DNA from: Saccharothrix obliqua
Lineage (GTDB): Bacteria; Actinomycetota; Actinomycetes; Mycobacteriales; Pseudonocardiaceae
Direction: 5' to 3'
DNA length: 64,000 bases
Assembly (NCBI RefSeq): GCF_019375475.1
Contig: NZ_JAHXGQ010000001.1
Span: 434,001-498,000, forward strand
Positions within the stretch are counted from its first letter, which is position 1. Every line of letters starts with the position of its first letter. The notes under the pieces are model-generated. The model was not told where the DNA came from, did not search any database, and worked only from the letters and a program-made list of their open reading frames with translations. Of this stretch, positions 8,659 through 17,466 are shown one piece after another. The translations under genes and the position numbers were made by a program.

Positions 8659-9066
8659 ATGCCACCCAAGTCCCGCACGGGCGCCGGGGTCAAGAAGGTC
8701 CGGCGCAAGGAGAAGAAGAACGTCTCGCACGGCCAGGCGCACATCAAGAGCACGTTCAACAACACCATCGTGTCCATCACGGACCCGCTGGGCAACGTGA
8801 TCAGCTGGGCGTCCGCCGGCCACGTCGGCTTCAAGGGCTCCCGCAAGTCGACGCCGTTCGCCGCGCAGATGGCCGCCGAGAACGCCGCCCGCAAGGCCGC
8901 CGAGCACGGCATGCGCAAGGTGGACGTGTTCGTGAAGGGTCCCGGCTCCGGCCGCGAGACCGCGATCCGTTCGCTGCAGGCCGCCGGCCTGGAGGTCGGC
9001 ACCATCCAGGACGTGACCCCGCAGCCCCACAACGGCTGCCGCCCGCCCAAGCGGCGCCGGGTCTGA
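8659..9066 (+). CDS. rpsK: 30S ribosomal protein S11
   Basis: S11, part of the small-subunit platform that cradles the mRNA 3' region. The product is 135 residues with the family features '[20 protein letters not shown]', '[21 protein letters not shown]' and the C-terminal '[18 protein letters not shown]'. It follows rpsM by 48 nt and precedes rpsD by 23 nt. Confidence 0.97.
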   Translation: MPPKSRTGAGVKKVRRKEKKNVSHGQAHIKSTFNNTIVSITDPLGNVISWASAGHVGFKGSRKSTPFAAQMAAENAARKAAEHGMRKVDVFVKGPGSGRETAIRSLQAAGLEVGTIQDVTPQPHNGCRPPKRRRV

Positions 9067-9089
9067 GGCACGGGGAGGAGTAAGCACAC

Positions 9090-9695
9090 ATGGCTCGCTA
9101 CACCGGACCGGCCACCCGCATCTCGCGCCGGCTGAAGGTCGACCTCGTCGGCGGTGACCAGGCGTTCGAGCGCCGGCCGTACCCGCCCGGCCAGCACGGC
9201 CGCGGTCGCATCAAGGAGTCGGAGTACCTGCTCCAGCTCCAGGAGAAGCAGAAGGCCCGCTACACGTACGGCGTGCTGGAGAAGCAGTTCCGCCGCTACT
9301 ACGAGGAAGCGGTCCGCCGCACCGGCAAGACCGGTGAGAACCTGCTCCAGATCCTGGAGTCCCGGCTGGACAACGTCGTGTACCGCGCGGGTCTCGCGCG
9401 CACGCGCCGCCAGGCCCGCCAGCTCGTCAGCCACGGGCACTTCCTGGTCAACGGCCAGAAGGTGAACATCCCCAGCTACCGGGTGTCGAAGTTCGACATC
9501 ATCGACGTGAAGCCGAAGTCGCTGCCCACGCTGCCCTTCGAGGCGGCGCGCGCGTCGTTCGGCGAGCGGCCGATCCCGGCGTGGCTCCAGGTCGTGCAGT
9601 CGAACCTGCGCGTCCTGGTGCACCAGCTGCCGGAGCGGGCGCAGATCGACACGCCCGTCACCGAACAGCTCATCGTCGAGCTCTACTCGAAGTGA
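9090..9695 (+). CDS. rpsD: 30S ribosomal protein S4 (cysteine-free form)
   Basis: S4 nucleates 16S rRNA folding and is a known translational repressor of its own operon in other bacteria. The product is 201 residues. The N-terminus ('[20 protein letters not shown]') lacks the zinc cysteines of C+ S4, so this is the zinc-independent type. The S4 RNA-binding domain covers about residues 92-155 ('[31 protein letters not shown]'). The C-terminal '[11 protein letters not shown]' is diagnostic. Confidence 0.97.
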   Translation: MARYTGPATRISRRLKVDLVGGDQAFERRPYPPGQHGRGRIKESEYLLQLQEKQKARYTYGVLEKQFRRYYEEAVRRTGKTGENLLQILESRLDNVVYRAGLARTRRQARQLVSHGHFLVNGQKVNIPSYRVSKFDIIDVKPKSLPTLPFEAARASFGERPIPAWLQVVQSNLRVLVHQLPERAQIDTPVTEQLIVELYSK

Positions 9696-9700
9696 TCCTC

Positions 9701-9728
9701 CCGGGGGACGGCCCACGCCGTCCCCCGG
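9701..9728 (+). terminator. Hairpin between rpsD and rpoA
   Basis: A perfect 12-bp stem (CCGGGGGACGGC, 9701-9712, pairing with 9717-9728) with a 4-nt loop just past the rpsD stop. There is no T-run, so it may act as an attenuator, a processing or mRNA-stability element rather than a full terminator. rpoA follows about 110 nt downstream. Confidence 0.6.
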
Positions 9729-9837
9729 TCGGGTCCCGCGGCGGCACGGAATGGTGTGCCGCGCGCGTTCGCCGGTCTCCGCGACTGGCACTCCCGGCGT
9801 CATATGGCGGGCGTCGGGTTGAGAAAGGAAGAACCCA

Positions 9838-10893
9838 GTGCTGATTTCCCAGCGCCCCTCGCTCAGCGAGGAAGCGGTCAACGAGACCCGCTCCCGGTTC
9901 GTCATCGAGCCGCTGGAGCCGGGCTTCGGCTACACCCTCGGCAACTCCATCCGCCGCACCCTGCTGTCCTCCATCCCCGGCGCCGCCGTGACCAGCATCC
10001 GCATCGACGGCGTGCTGCACGAGTTCACGACCGTGCCCGGGGTCAAGGAGGACGTCACCGACATCATCCTGAACCTCAAGGAGCTGGTCGTCAGCTCCGA
10101 GGAGGACGAGCCGGTGACCATGTACCTGCGCAAGCAGGGGCCGGGCGCGGTGACCGCGGGCGACATCGTGCCTCCGGCCGGTGTCACCGTGCACAACCCC
10201 GACCTGCACATCGCGACCCTGAACGGCAAGGGCAAGCTGGAGATCGAGCTCGTCGTCGAGCGCGGTCGCGGCTACGTCCCCGCCGTCCAGAACAAGCAGG
10301 CCGGTGCCGAGATCGGCCGCATCCCCGTCGACTCGATCTACTCGCCCGTCATGAAGGTGACCTACAAGGTCGAGGCCACCCGTGTCGAGCAGCGGACCGA
10401 CTTCGACAAGCTGATCCTCGACGTGGAGACCAAGCCCTCCATCACGCCGCGCGACGCCGTGGCGTCGGCGGGCAAGACGCTGGTGGAGCTGTTCGGCCTC
10501 GCACGCGAGCTGAACGTCGACGCTGAGGGCATCGAGATCGGACCGTCGCCCGCCGAGGCCGACACCATCGCGGCGTTCGCGATGCCGATCGAGGACCTGG
10601 ACCTGACCGTCCGGTCCTACAACTGCCTCAAGCGCGAGGGCATCCACACGGTGGGCGAGCTGGTCTCGCGCAGCGAGGCGGACCTGCTGGACATCCGCAA
10701 CTTCGGTGCGAAGTCGATCGACGAGGTCAAGATGAAGCTCGTCGGCCTCGGCCTCGCGCTGAAGGACAGCCCTCCTGGGTTCGACCCGTCGGCCGCCGCG
10801 TCCGACTACCCCGCCGAGGGCTGGGGTGCCGCGGACACGGGCGTGGACACCCACGACGACGGCCAGGACTACGCGGAGACCGAGCAGCTCTGA
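9838..10893 (+). CDS. rpoA: RNA polymerase subunit alpha
   Basis: The alpha subunit assembles RNA polymerase and contacts activators and UP elements. The product is 351 residues. The N-terminal dimerisation domain includes '[31 protein letters not shown]' (residues 21-51), and the C-terminal domain shows '[46 protein letters not shown]'. An acidic C-terminal tail of about 35 residues is an actinobacterial trait. GTG 9838 is preceded by an AAAGGAAGAA Shine-Dalgarno. Confidence 0.98.
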   Translation: MLISQRPSLSEEAVNETRSRFVIEPLEPGFGYTLGNSIRRTLLSSIPGAAVTSIRIDGVLHEFTTVPGVKEDVTDIILNLKELVVSSEEDEPVTMYLRKQGPGAVTAGDIVPPAGVTVHNPDLHIATLNGKGKLEIELVVERGRGYVPAVQNKQAGAEIGRIPVDSIYSPVMKVTYKVEATRVEQRTDFDKLILDVETKPSITPRDAVASAGKTLVELFGLARELNVDAEGIEIGPSPAEADTIAAFAMPIEDLDLTVRSYNCLKREGIHTVGELVSRSEADLLDIRNFGAKSIDEVKMKLVGLGLALKDSPPGFDPSAAASDYPAEGWGAADTGVDTHDDGQDYAETEQL

Positions 10894-10951
10894 GGCCGTC
10901 TGACGGCCGGGCCGGAGCAGAGGATCAGGAAGAAGTCCGAGGAGCAATACG

Positions 10952-11536
10952 ATGCCTACCCCCACCAAGGGACCCCGTCTCGGTGGGTCGCCGGCCCACG
11001 AGCGGCTCATGCTGGCCAACCTGGCCACCTCGCTGTTCACGCACGGCCGGATCACGACCACGGAGGCGAAGGCCAAGCGCCTGCGCCCGTACGCCGAGAA
11101 GCTGATCACCAAGGCCAAGGCCGGCGATCTGCACAACCGCCGTGAGATCCTCAAGGTCATCCGCGACAAGGACGTCGTCCACAAGCTGTTCGCGGAGATC
11201 GGCCCGCAGTTCGCGGACCGCGAGGGTGGTTACACCCGCATCACCAAGACGCTGCCGCGCAAGGGCGACAACGCCCCCATGGCCGTGATCGAGCTGGTCG
11301 CGGAGAAGACCGTCACCTCCGAGGCGGAGCGCGCCCGCAAGACCAAGTTCGCCAAGGACGAGGCCCCCCAGGCCACCGAGGCGGCGGACGAGGCCAAGGC
11401 CACCGAGGTCGCCGACCAGGACGCGGAAGCGCCCGAGTCGGCCACCAAGGACGCCGACGCGAAGCCCGCCGAGGGCGCTTCGGACGAGGCGCCCGCCGAC
11501 GAGGCGAAGGCCGAGAGCAAGAAGGACGAGTCCTGA
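10952..11536 (+). CDS. rplQ: 50S ribosomal protein L17 with long acidic/Ala-rich tail
   Basis: Residues 1 to about 122 are a complete L17 ('[50 protein letters not shown]' and '[21 protein letters not shown]'). A low-complexity extension of about 70 residues follows, rich in Ala, Glu, Asp and Lys. Such tails occur in actinobacterial L17; their role is unknown and they are probably disordered. The stop TGA at 11534-11536 lies inside a CTGA that may be the true start of truA. Confidence 0.96.
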   Translation: MPTPTKGPRLGGSPAHERLMLANLATSLFTHGRITTTEAKAKRLRPYAEKLITKAKAGDLHNRREILKVIRDKDVVHKLFAEIGPQFADREGGYTRITKTLPRKGDNAPMAVIELVAEKTVTSEAERARKTKFAKDEAPQATEAADEAKATEVADQDAEAPESATKDADAKPAEGASDEAPADEAKAESKKDES

Positions 11537-11555
11537 CGGATTCGCCCGCCCGCGA

Positions 11556-11584
11556 GCCCGTCGTCCCCACCGGGGGCGACGGGC
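11556..11584 (+). terminator. Hairpin at the rplQ-truA junction
   Basis: Left arm GCCCGTCGTCCCC and right arm GGGGCGACGGGC pair with one bulged base. There is no T-run. If truA starts at the upstream CTG this hairpin lies inside its coding sequence; if truA starts at GTG 11593 it would mask the ribosome-binding region. Confidence 0.45.
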
Positions 11585-11592
11585 TCGTTCGT

Positions 11593-12384
11593 GTGCGCCT
11601 GGACCTGGCGTACGACGGCACCGGGTTCTCCGGCTGGGCACGTCAGCCGGACCGCCGCACCGTGTGCGGGGTGCTGGAGGACACCATGTCCACCGTGCTG
11701 CGGGAGGACGTGAACCTCACCGTCGCGGGTCGCACCGACGCGGGCGTGCACGCCGCGGGCCAGGTGGCGCACGCCGACCTGCCCGCCGCCACCGACGTCG
11801 CCGGCCTGCCGCGCCGGCTGGCCCGCGCCCTGCCCGCCGACGTGCGGGTGTTCGCGGCGCGGGTGGTGCCGACCGCGTTCGACGCCCGCTTCTCCGCGCT
11901 GCGCAGGCACTACGAGTACCGGGTGACCGACGCGCCGTCGGGCGCGCACCCGCTGCGGCGGCTGGACACGCTGGCGTGGCCGCGTCCGCTGGACGTGGGC
12001 GCCATGAACGCCGCCGCCGCCCTCCTGCTCGGCGAACGGGACTTCTGCGCCTTCTGCAAGCGTCGTGAGGGCGCCACGACGATCCGCGAGCTGCAACGGC
12101 TCACGTGGGAGCGCACGGGGGACGTGTTGACCGCGCACGTGTCGGCGGACGCGTTCTGCCACTCGATGGTGCGCAGCCTCGTGGGCGCGCTGCTGGCCGT
12201 GGGCGAGGGGCGCAAGCCACCGGAGTGGCCCGCGTCCCTGCTGCGGCTGACCGGCCGGTCCAGCGAGGTCACCGTGGCGCCGCCGCACGGGCTGTCCCTG
12301 GTGCGCGTCGACTACCCGGACGACGCGCACCTCGCGGAACGGGCGCTGGTCACGCGGAACGTGCGCGTCGCACCGTCCAGTTGA
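11593..12384 (+). CDS. truA: tRNA pseudouridine(38-40) synthase TruA
   Basis: Makes pseudouridine at positions 38-40 of the tRNA anticodon arm. From GTG 11593 the product is 263 residues with the catalytic Asp in '[12 protein letters not shown]' (D49). '[20 protein letters not shown]' closes the protein. Upstream codons from CTG 11533 read '[28 protein letters not shown]', resembling the N-terminal extension of other actinobacterial TruA proteins, and CTG 11533 has AAGGA 6 nt before it. The start is therefore uncertain. The 3' end overlaps the convergent membrane-protein gene by 35 bp. Confidence 0.94.
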   Translation: MRLDLAYDGTGFSGWARQPDRRTVCGVLEDTMSTVLREDVNLTVAGRTDAGVHAAGQVAHADLPAATDVAGLPRRLARALPADVRVFAARVVPTAFDARFSALRRHYEYRVTDAPSGAHPLRRLDTLAWPRPLDVGAMNAAAALLLGERDFCAFCKRREGATTIRELQRLTWERTGDVLTAHVSADAFCHSMVRSLVGALLAVGEGRKPPEWPASLLRLTGRSSEVTVAPPHGLSLVRVDYPDDAHLAERALVTRNVRVAPSS

Positions 12385-13372
12385 GCCAGGCGATCCCGCC
12401 GAGCGGGATCTCCAGCAGGAACGTGAAGAGCGCGAACAGCAGGACACCCGCGACGGCGGGCGCGGCGGGGGTGCCGAGCGCGACCAGCAACGCGATGGTG
12501 CCGTTCTCGCTCACCCCGAACCCGCCGGGCGTGATCACGGCGAGGGTGAGCAGGCGGCTCACCGCGAACGCGGCGATCAGGGCGGGCAGGCCCAGGTTCG
12601 TGCCGGTGACCGCGAGGCAGCACCACAGCAGCAGCGCCTGGAGCACCAGGTAGGCGATCATGCCGAGGGTCATCCGCACCCAGCCGTCCCGCACGACCTC
12701 GGCGTTCTGCCTGCGCAGCCGGACCACGAACCGGCGGGCGCGGCCCCTGAGCACGCCGCTGAGCCACCGCAGGCGGGTCAGCACGATCGTGACCGCCAGG
12801 AGGACCGCCGCGGTGGTCACCGTCGCCGCCAGGACGCCGTGGCCCAGCACGGCCGCGCCCTGGATGGCGAGCGCCACCACCGGCAGGGCGACCCGGCCGA
12901 GCGCGTTCCACAGGCCGCTGACGATGGTGGAGGTGGCGATGGCGCGGGCGCGGTGGCCCCAGCCGGCCGCCATGACGGCGGTGACCGCCACGCCGGCCGC
13001 GCCGCCGAACGGCAGCAGGTTGCTGACCGCGCTGCCCGCCGCGTTGAGGGTGAACGCCTGGGTGTTGCGCAGGCCGGGCAGGGAGCCGGTGAGCACGTAG
13101 GTGTAGGCCCACAGCCCGGCCAGCCACAACGCCGTGAGGCCGATCAGGGCGACCGGGCCGACGCCGCGCAGCTGGTCGCCGATGGCGGCCCAGTCGACGC
13201 CGCCCACGGTGGGCACCATCGCCACCACCAGCCACCCGGCCAGGGCGAGGGAGGCCAGCGACGCGAGCACCCGCAGCCAGGTCCGGCCGCGCGCCGGTCG
13301 CGCGGCGTGCGCGCCGGTGGTGCCCGGGGTGTCGGTCATCGGGTCGGAGATCATCCGCGTGTCGGAGGTCAC
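12350..13372 (-). CDS. Lysylphosphatidylglycerol-synthase-TM / flippase-like membrane protein
   Basis: About 340 residues with seven or eight predicted membrane helices. It looks like the UPF0104/LPG-synthase transmembrane family (flippase-like, without the catalytic domain): '[30 protein letters not shown]' in the first half and '[27 protein letters not shown]' in the second are family motifs. The start is set at GTG 13372, which overlaps the stop of the PIG-L gene (GTGA), implying coupling; internal ATGs at 13354 and 13339 are alternatives. Neighbours (deacetylase, glycosyltransferase) suggest a lipid or polysaccharide envelope role. This is inference. Confidence 0.8.
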   Translation of the reverse strand: MTSDTRMISDPMTDTPGTTGAHAARPARGRTWLRVLASLASLALAGWLVVAMVPTVGGVDWAAIGDQLRGVGPVALIGLTALWLAGLWAYTYVLTGSLPGLRNTQAFTLNAAGSAVSNLLPFGGAAGVAVTAVMAAGWGHRARAIATSTIVSGLWNALGRVALPVVALAIQGAAVLGHGVLAATVTTAAVLLAVTIVLTRLRWLSGVLRGRARRFVVRLRRQNAEVVRDGWVRMTLGMIAYLVLQALLLWCCLAVTGTNLGLPALIAAFAVSRLLTLAVITPGGFGVSENGTIALLVALGTPAAPAVAGVLLFALFTFLLEIPLGGIAWLNWTVRRARSA

Positions 13373-14106
13373 CGGGCCCGCAAACGCTTGCGCTCGACGT
13401 ACCACTCAGTGCCCATCACGAGGCTGAACAGGGGTTTCGGCAGGCTGAGCAACGCACTCACCGTCCGCGTCTGGTCCCCACCGGTCGTCTGCGTCGCGTG
13501 TGCCGCGAGCGCCTCCCGCTTCTGGGTGGCGTAGCGGCGTACGTTGACGGTGTGAGTGATCTCCGCGCGGGGGGTGTACGCGGATTTGAACGGGGTCATG
13601 TCGAACTTGCGTGCCAGCCTGGCCAGTCGCAGGCCACGCAGCAGCAGGGTCCGGTCGACCGTCGCCTCCCACACCCTGGGTGTACCCGCCAGTTCCGCGG
13701 CCAGCCCCCCGACCCGGTGCACCTGCACGTGGTCGGGGTGGCCGTAGCCGCCCGTCGGGTCGTACGTCGTGAGCAGGTCGGCGTTCTCCTCGTGGAGGAT
13801 CTCGGCCAGCCGTCCGGCCGCTTCCGCCACGTCCGCTCGGGCGAATCCCGTCGAACCGTCCAGACCAGAGTCCTCATAACCGAGAAACTCGACCCGTGCG
13901 CATCCGAGGGCCTTCGCCGACGCGTGGGCCTCCTTGGTCCGGACCGCGCCCAGGTCGCCCCGGGCGGAGGACAGGCCGCGCTCGCCCGCGGTCGCGACGA
14001 CCAGGACGACGCGGTGGCCCTCGGCCGCCAGGCGGGCCATGGTGCCGCCGGTCAGCAGGGCCTCGTCATCGGGGTGGGCGTGGAAGAACACGCAGGTTCG
14101 GGTCAC
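13369..14106 (-). CDS. PIG-L family N-acetylglucosaminyl deacetylase-like protein
   Basis: About 245 residues. The zinc-site motif HPDDE is at residues 11-15 ('FFHAHPDDEALLTGGT') and the second motif 'HPDHVQVHR' sits mid-protein. PIG-L/LmbE enzymes deacetylate GlcNAc-type sugars (GPI, mycothiol, antibiotics). The GTG start at 14106 is chosen because the longer frame overlaps the divergent glycosyltransferase. Its stop overlaps the start of the flippase-like gene. The substrate is unknown; mycothiol's MshB is the nearest well-known relative in actinobacteria, but no evidence links this copy to that pathway. Confidence 0.87.
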   Translation of the reverse strand: MTRTCVFFHAHPDDEALLTGGTMARLAAEGHRVVLVVATAGERGLSSARGDLGAVRTKEAHASAKALGCARVEFLGYEDSGLDGSTGFARADVAEAAGRLAEILHEENADLLTTYDPTGGYGHPDHVQVHRVGGLAAELAGTPRVWEATVDRTLLLRGLRLARLARKFDMTPFKSAYTPRAEITHTVNVRRYATQKREALAAHATQTTGGDQTRTVSALLSLPKPLFSLVMGTEWYVERKRLRAR

Positions 14107-14155
14107 AGGTGTAAGAGTGTCAGTTGCTCTGTTAGGCGGCTTGACGGGAGTCCAA

Positions 14156-15256
14156 GTGTCGATCATCCACGTCACCGACTGCTTTCTCCCGCGGTTGGGC
14201 GGGATCGAGGTTCAAGTCGCCGGCCTCGCCGACGCGCAGCGCGGGGCGGGCGAGCGGGTGCACGTCGTGACGGCGACCCGGCAGGCCGAGCGACCACCGG
14301 GGTACGAGGTGCACCGGGTGGCGATGCGCTTGCCGTGGAACCTGCCAGTGCATCCCCGCGCGGGCAAGCACATTGATCGAATTCTCGCCGAACTTCGGCC
14401 GGAAGTCGTATACGCGCATGTGGGCGCCATCTCACCGTTCGCGTGGTCGGGCATCCGCGCGGCGTTGCGGCTGGGGGTGCCGACGGTCGCGGTCGTGCAC
14501 AGCATGTGGGACCCGGCGGTGCGGCGCGTGTACCGCTGGCTGGACCGCCTGGAGGGCTGGACCCGCACGCCGCTCATGCTGGCCGCGGTGAGCACCGCGG
14601 CGGCGGACCGGATGCGTGCCGCGCTCCCCGGTGCGGAGGTTTCCGTGGTGCCCAACGGCATCACGCCGGTGCGCTGGCGCGGTGCGCCGGACCGGCGGCC
14701 CGACGGGACCGTCCACGTCGTGTCGGTCGGGCGGCTGGCGCCCCGCAAGCAGCCGATGAAGCTGCTGGAGGTGCTGCTGGAGGCCCAGGACAAGGTCGGC
14801 AACCTGCGGGCGACCATCGCCGGCGCAGGTCCGGAGATGGCCGCGATGCGCCGGTTCCTGCGGCGCAACCACGTGGACTGGGTGTCGTTGCCCGGTCGGC
14901 TCGACCGGGAGGCCATCGGCCGGTTGCTGGCGAGCGCGGACGTGTTCGTGAACCCGACCGTGGCGGAGGCGTTCGGCCTGGCGACGCTGGAGGCGCGGAC
15001 CGCGGGGGTGCCCGTGGTGGCGTTGCCCGGCACCGGGGTGGCGGACTTCGTGCGTGACGGCGTGGAGGGCGTGCTGACGCACGACCTGGTGGGCGGCATC
15101 GTGCGGCTGGCGACCGATCCCGCCGAGCGGCGGCGGATGGCCGAGCACAACCGCGCCACGGAGCCGCCGTGCACGTGGCCGCGGGTGCTGGAGGCGTTGC
15201 GCTCGTGCCGCGAGCGCGCGGAGGGCAAGACGCGCGAGGTGGCGGGCCGCCGCTGA
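14156..15256 (+). CDS. GT4-family glycosyltransferase
   Basis: A 366-residue GT-B fold glycosyltransferase. The N-terminal 'IIHVTDCFLPRLGGIEVQVAGLA' holds the Gly-rich acceptor-side loop, and 'SVGRLAPRKQPMKLLEVLLEA' starts the nucleotide-sugar domain. 'PTVAEAFGLATLEARTAGVPVVAL' contains the retaining-enzyme E-x7-E motif. GTG 14156 has GGAG 5 nt upstream. It is divergent from the PIG-L gene across only 49 bp, so the promoters overlap. Together with the deacetylase and flippase-like protein it may build a deacetylated glycoconjugate (inference). Confidence 0.88.
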   Translation: MSIIHVTDCFLPRLGGIEVQVAGLADAQRGAGERVHVVTATRQAERPPGYEVHRVAMRLPWNLPVHPRAGKHIDRILAELRPEVVYAHVGAISPFAWSGIRAALRLGVPTVAVVHSMWDPAVRRVYRWLDRLEGWTRTPLMLAAVSTAAADRMRAALPGAEVSVVPNGITPVRWRGAPDRRPDGTVHVVSVGRLAPRKQPMKLLEVLLEAQDKVGNLRATIAGAGPEMAAMRRFLRRNHVDWVSLPGRLDREAIGRLLASADVFVNPTVAEAFGLATLEARTAGVPVVALPGTGVADFVRDGVEGVLTHDLVGGIVRLATDPAERRRMAEHNRATEPPCTWPRVLEALRSCRERAEGKTREVAGRR

Positions 15257-15277
15257 GCCCGCCACCGCCGGCGGCGG

Positions 15278-16006
15278 TCAGTCGCCGCGCCGGACCGCGC
15301 CGAGGATCTGCTGCTCGCCCGGGGTGGTCACGAGGCGCAGCGGGCGCCAGAGGTTCGCGCCGAGCGCGATCACCTGGTCGTCCTTCAACGTGGTGAGCTG
15401 GTGGGCCATCTGCGGCGGCAGGCGCCAGATCTGGCTCGCCAGCTGCGCCTGGCCCACCGGCAACCGCTGCAACAACACCAGGTCCGCCGAGTTCGCGGTG
15501 GTCGCCGCCTGCGGGTGCAGGTACGGCAGGACGTACATGGTGGTCTGCCACGGCGACCGCGGCGGGAACAGCTCCTGCGGCACGTGGCCGCCGTCGTGGA
15601 TGACCAGCAGCGGGGTGTCCTCGGACGGCCGGGGCAGTTCCACCGGGCTGAGCCGGCGCAGCTGCACCAGCGGCGAGGGCCGCCCGTCCGGGCCGGTGCC
15701 CGCCGCGCGCACCACCGGCTGCCACGCCTGCGGCCGGCCGGTGGCGATGGTGATCCACGCGCCGGTCGCCATGGCGCGCAACGCGATCTGCCGCGCCAGG
15801 TACAGCCCGCCGACCACGACCATGCGGGTCGGCGCGGACCGCAGCACGGAGATGGTGAGCGGTTCGCCCTTCAGGCCCGAGCCGAGCACCATGCCGCCGC
15901 GGTCGCCGGACGGCGCGACCACGTCCAGCAGCTGCGGCGCGACCAGGAACTCGGGTGCGACGCCCTGGCCCTGCCCACGCGTGTCCAGCAGCCGCGGGTC
16001 GGTCAC
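15278..16006 (-). CDS. ESX-4 accessory protein next to eccE (degenerate ATPase-like)
   Basis: 242 residues, starting at GTG 16006, which overlaps the eccE stop (GTGA), so the two are coupled. I do not recognise a named family. The centre resembles a RecA-like fold without a functional P-loop: a strand/loop 'RMVVVGGLYLARQIALRAM' where EccC has GxxxxGKS, then 'WITIATGRPQAW', and a Walker-B-like 'PLLVIHDGG'. The end ('LTTLKDDQVIALGANLWRPLRLVTTPGEQQILGAV') reads like a cytosolic regulatory domain. It probably acts with EccE or EccC of the secretion system. Confidence 0.75.
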   Translation of the reverse strand: MTDPRLLDTRGQGQGVAPEFLVAPQLLDVVAPSGDRGGMVLGSGLKGEPLTISVLRSAPTRMVVVGGLYLARQIALRAMATGAWITIATGRPQAWQPVVRAAGTGPDGRPSPLVQLRRLSPVELPRPSEDTPLLVIHDGGHVPQELFPPRSPWQTTMYVLPYLHPQAATTANSADLVLLQRLPVGQAQLASQIWRLPPQMAHQLTTLKDDQVIALGANLWRPLRLVTTPGEQQILGAVRRGD

Positions 16007-17340
16007 GCCACACCCCCCAGCGGGAGGGTGGCGGCCAGGCCCGCGACCTGGAGGCCGTTCAACGGGGTGAGCGTGATGTCCAGCTTGTCCGACAACGCCT
16101 TCAGCCGGTCGTCGGCGCGGTCCAGTTCGGACGGCGTCCGCGCGGACACCCGCACCAGGCCGCGCAGGCCGACCTGGCCCTGCTCGCTGCTCGGCGAGAT
16201 CGTCATGGACAGCGTCGAGGACAACGCGCGCACGCCGGTCAACGCGTTCAGGTTGTTGCGCATACCCTTCGCGGGCCAGCCGGTGATCGCGTACGACGCG
16301 TGCCCGACACCGCCCGCCGTCACGCCGGACCACTTCTCCCGCAACGACACCGGCTTGTTGGCGCCCGCCACGGAGGTCAGCTCGGCGGCCGAGATGCCCG
16401 CGCGGATCAGCTCGTCCGAGTCCAGCGGTCGGATCGCGACACCCGCGGACTCCAACGCGTTGCGCACGCGGGACAACGCGCCGATCAACGCCCGGTGCGC
16501 GCCGACGACGCCGCCGCCGCGCTCCCGGATCGCCGCCGCGCACCGCCGCGGGTCCAGCCGGACCGCGATCCAGGTGGTGCGCCGGGACGCCGCGGGCAGC
16601 GGGCCGAGCACCTCCATGTACGAGTTGAGCGCCGGCGAGTTCGCGGGCAGCGCCGCGCTGCCCGGGTAGCAGTGCCAGATCACGGAGATCGCGTCCAGCA
16701 CCACGCCCCGGTCCTCCAGGGTCGGCGCGAGCGCGCCCAGCGGGAGCGACGGCGCGCTGCCCACGGCCGTGATCAGGCCGGGCGCGGGGTCCACCAGCAG
16801 CACGGCGGTCCACGCGCCCTGGTGCCACGCCATGCCCAGCGGGCGGCGCTCGTGGTCGACGCCCTTGGCCACCACCAGGTCCGGCACGGCCAGCCGCAGC
16901 AACGCGACGCGCGGGTCGTCCGGTCCGATGACCGACGTCTCCTCCTCCGACGGCGGTCGCATCTCGACCGGGCCGGCGCGCTTCGCGGACCGGGTGTGGC
17001 CGCGGAGGTTGTAGCGGACGACGAGGCCGATCCACTGGGTCAGCCACCGGCCGCGGGAGCGGGTGAACGCGAGGACCAGGGCGATCAGCACGATGCCGCC
17101 CGCCGTGTAGAGCAGGGCGGGTGCGACCCGGTCACCGGTCGTGCCGACGGCGACCAGGATCAGGCCCACCGCGACGCCGACCTCCAGGACCACCAGGTTG
17201 GCGACCGGCAGGGAGCCGAGGCTGGCGCCGGTGGCCCGGCGGCGCGCCCGGAGCAGCGCGGCGCGCACGGCGCCACCGGCGGCCTGCGCGCGTGCCATGG
17301 CAGGGTTGGGCGGACCCGGATGTGGGGTGGTCACGGACAT
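16003..17340 (-). CDS. eccE: Type VII secretion membrane protein EccE
   Basis: 445 residues. Two membrane helices lie near the N-terminus (about 42-66 and 72-92), followed by a large soluble domain, the EccE layout. EccE sits at the periphery of the EccBCDE membrane complex. M. tuberculosis ESX-4 lacks EccE, but ESX-4 loci of other actinobacteria carry it, so this is the fuller ESX-4 form. Divergent from eccB with about 126 bp between starts. Confidence 0.85.
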   Translation of the reverse strand: MSVTTPHPGPPNPAMARAQAAGGAVRAALLRARRRATGASLGSLPVANLVVLEVGVAVGLILVAVGTTGDRVAPALLYTAGGIVLIALVLAFTRSRGRWLTQWIGLVVRYNLRGHTRSAKRAGPVEMRPPSEEETSVIGPDDPRVALLRLAVPDLVVAKGVDHERRPLGMAWHQGAWTAVLLVDPAPGLITAVGSAPSLPLGALAPTLEDRGVVLDAISVIWHCYPGSAALPANSPALNSYMEVLGPLPAASRRTTWIAVRLDPRRCAAAIRERGGGVVGAHRALIGALSRVRNALESAGVAIRPLDSDELIRAGISAAELTSVAGANKPVSLREKWSGVTAGGVGHASYAITGWPAKGMRNNLNALTGVRALSSTLSMTISPSSEQGQVGLRGLVRVSARTPSELDRADDRLKALSDKLDITLTPLNGLQVAGLAATLPLGGVA

Positions 17341-17466
17341 CCGATCTGGTTCTCTCTCCCGTCGGGTGCGGCGGTGGCCGATCGGGTCTGACCAACCCGC
17401 ACACGCGCCACCCGCCGTCCGGCTATCGTGCAGACCGTACCGCGACTGGGAGAGCAGCGAGCCAGA

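Noticed and set aside
13369-15256. Mycothiol genes mshA/mshB
   Set aside because: Both families fit (GT4 and PIG-L), but they are divergent and lack any specific MshA/MshB signature I can identify; general names kept.
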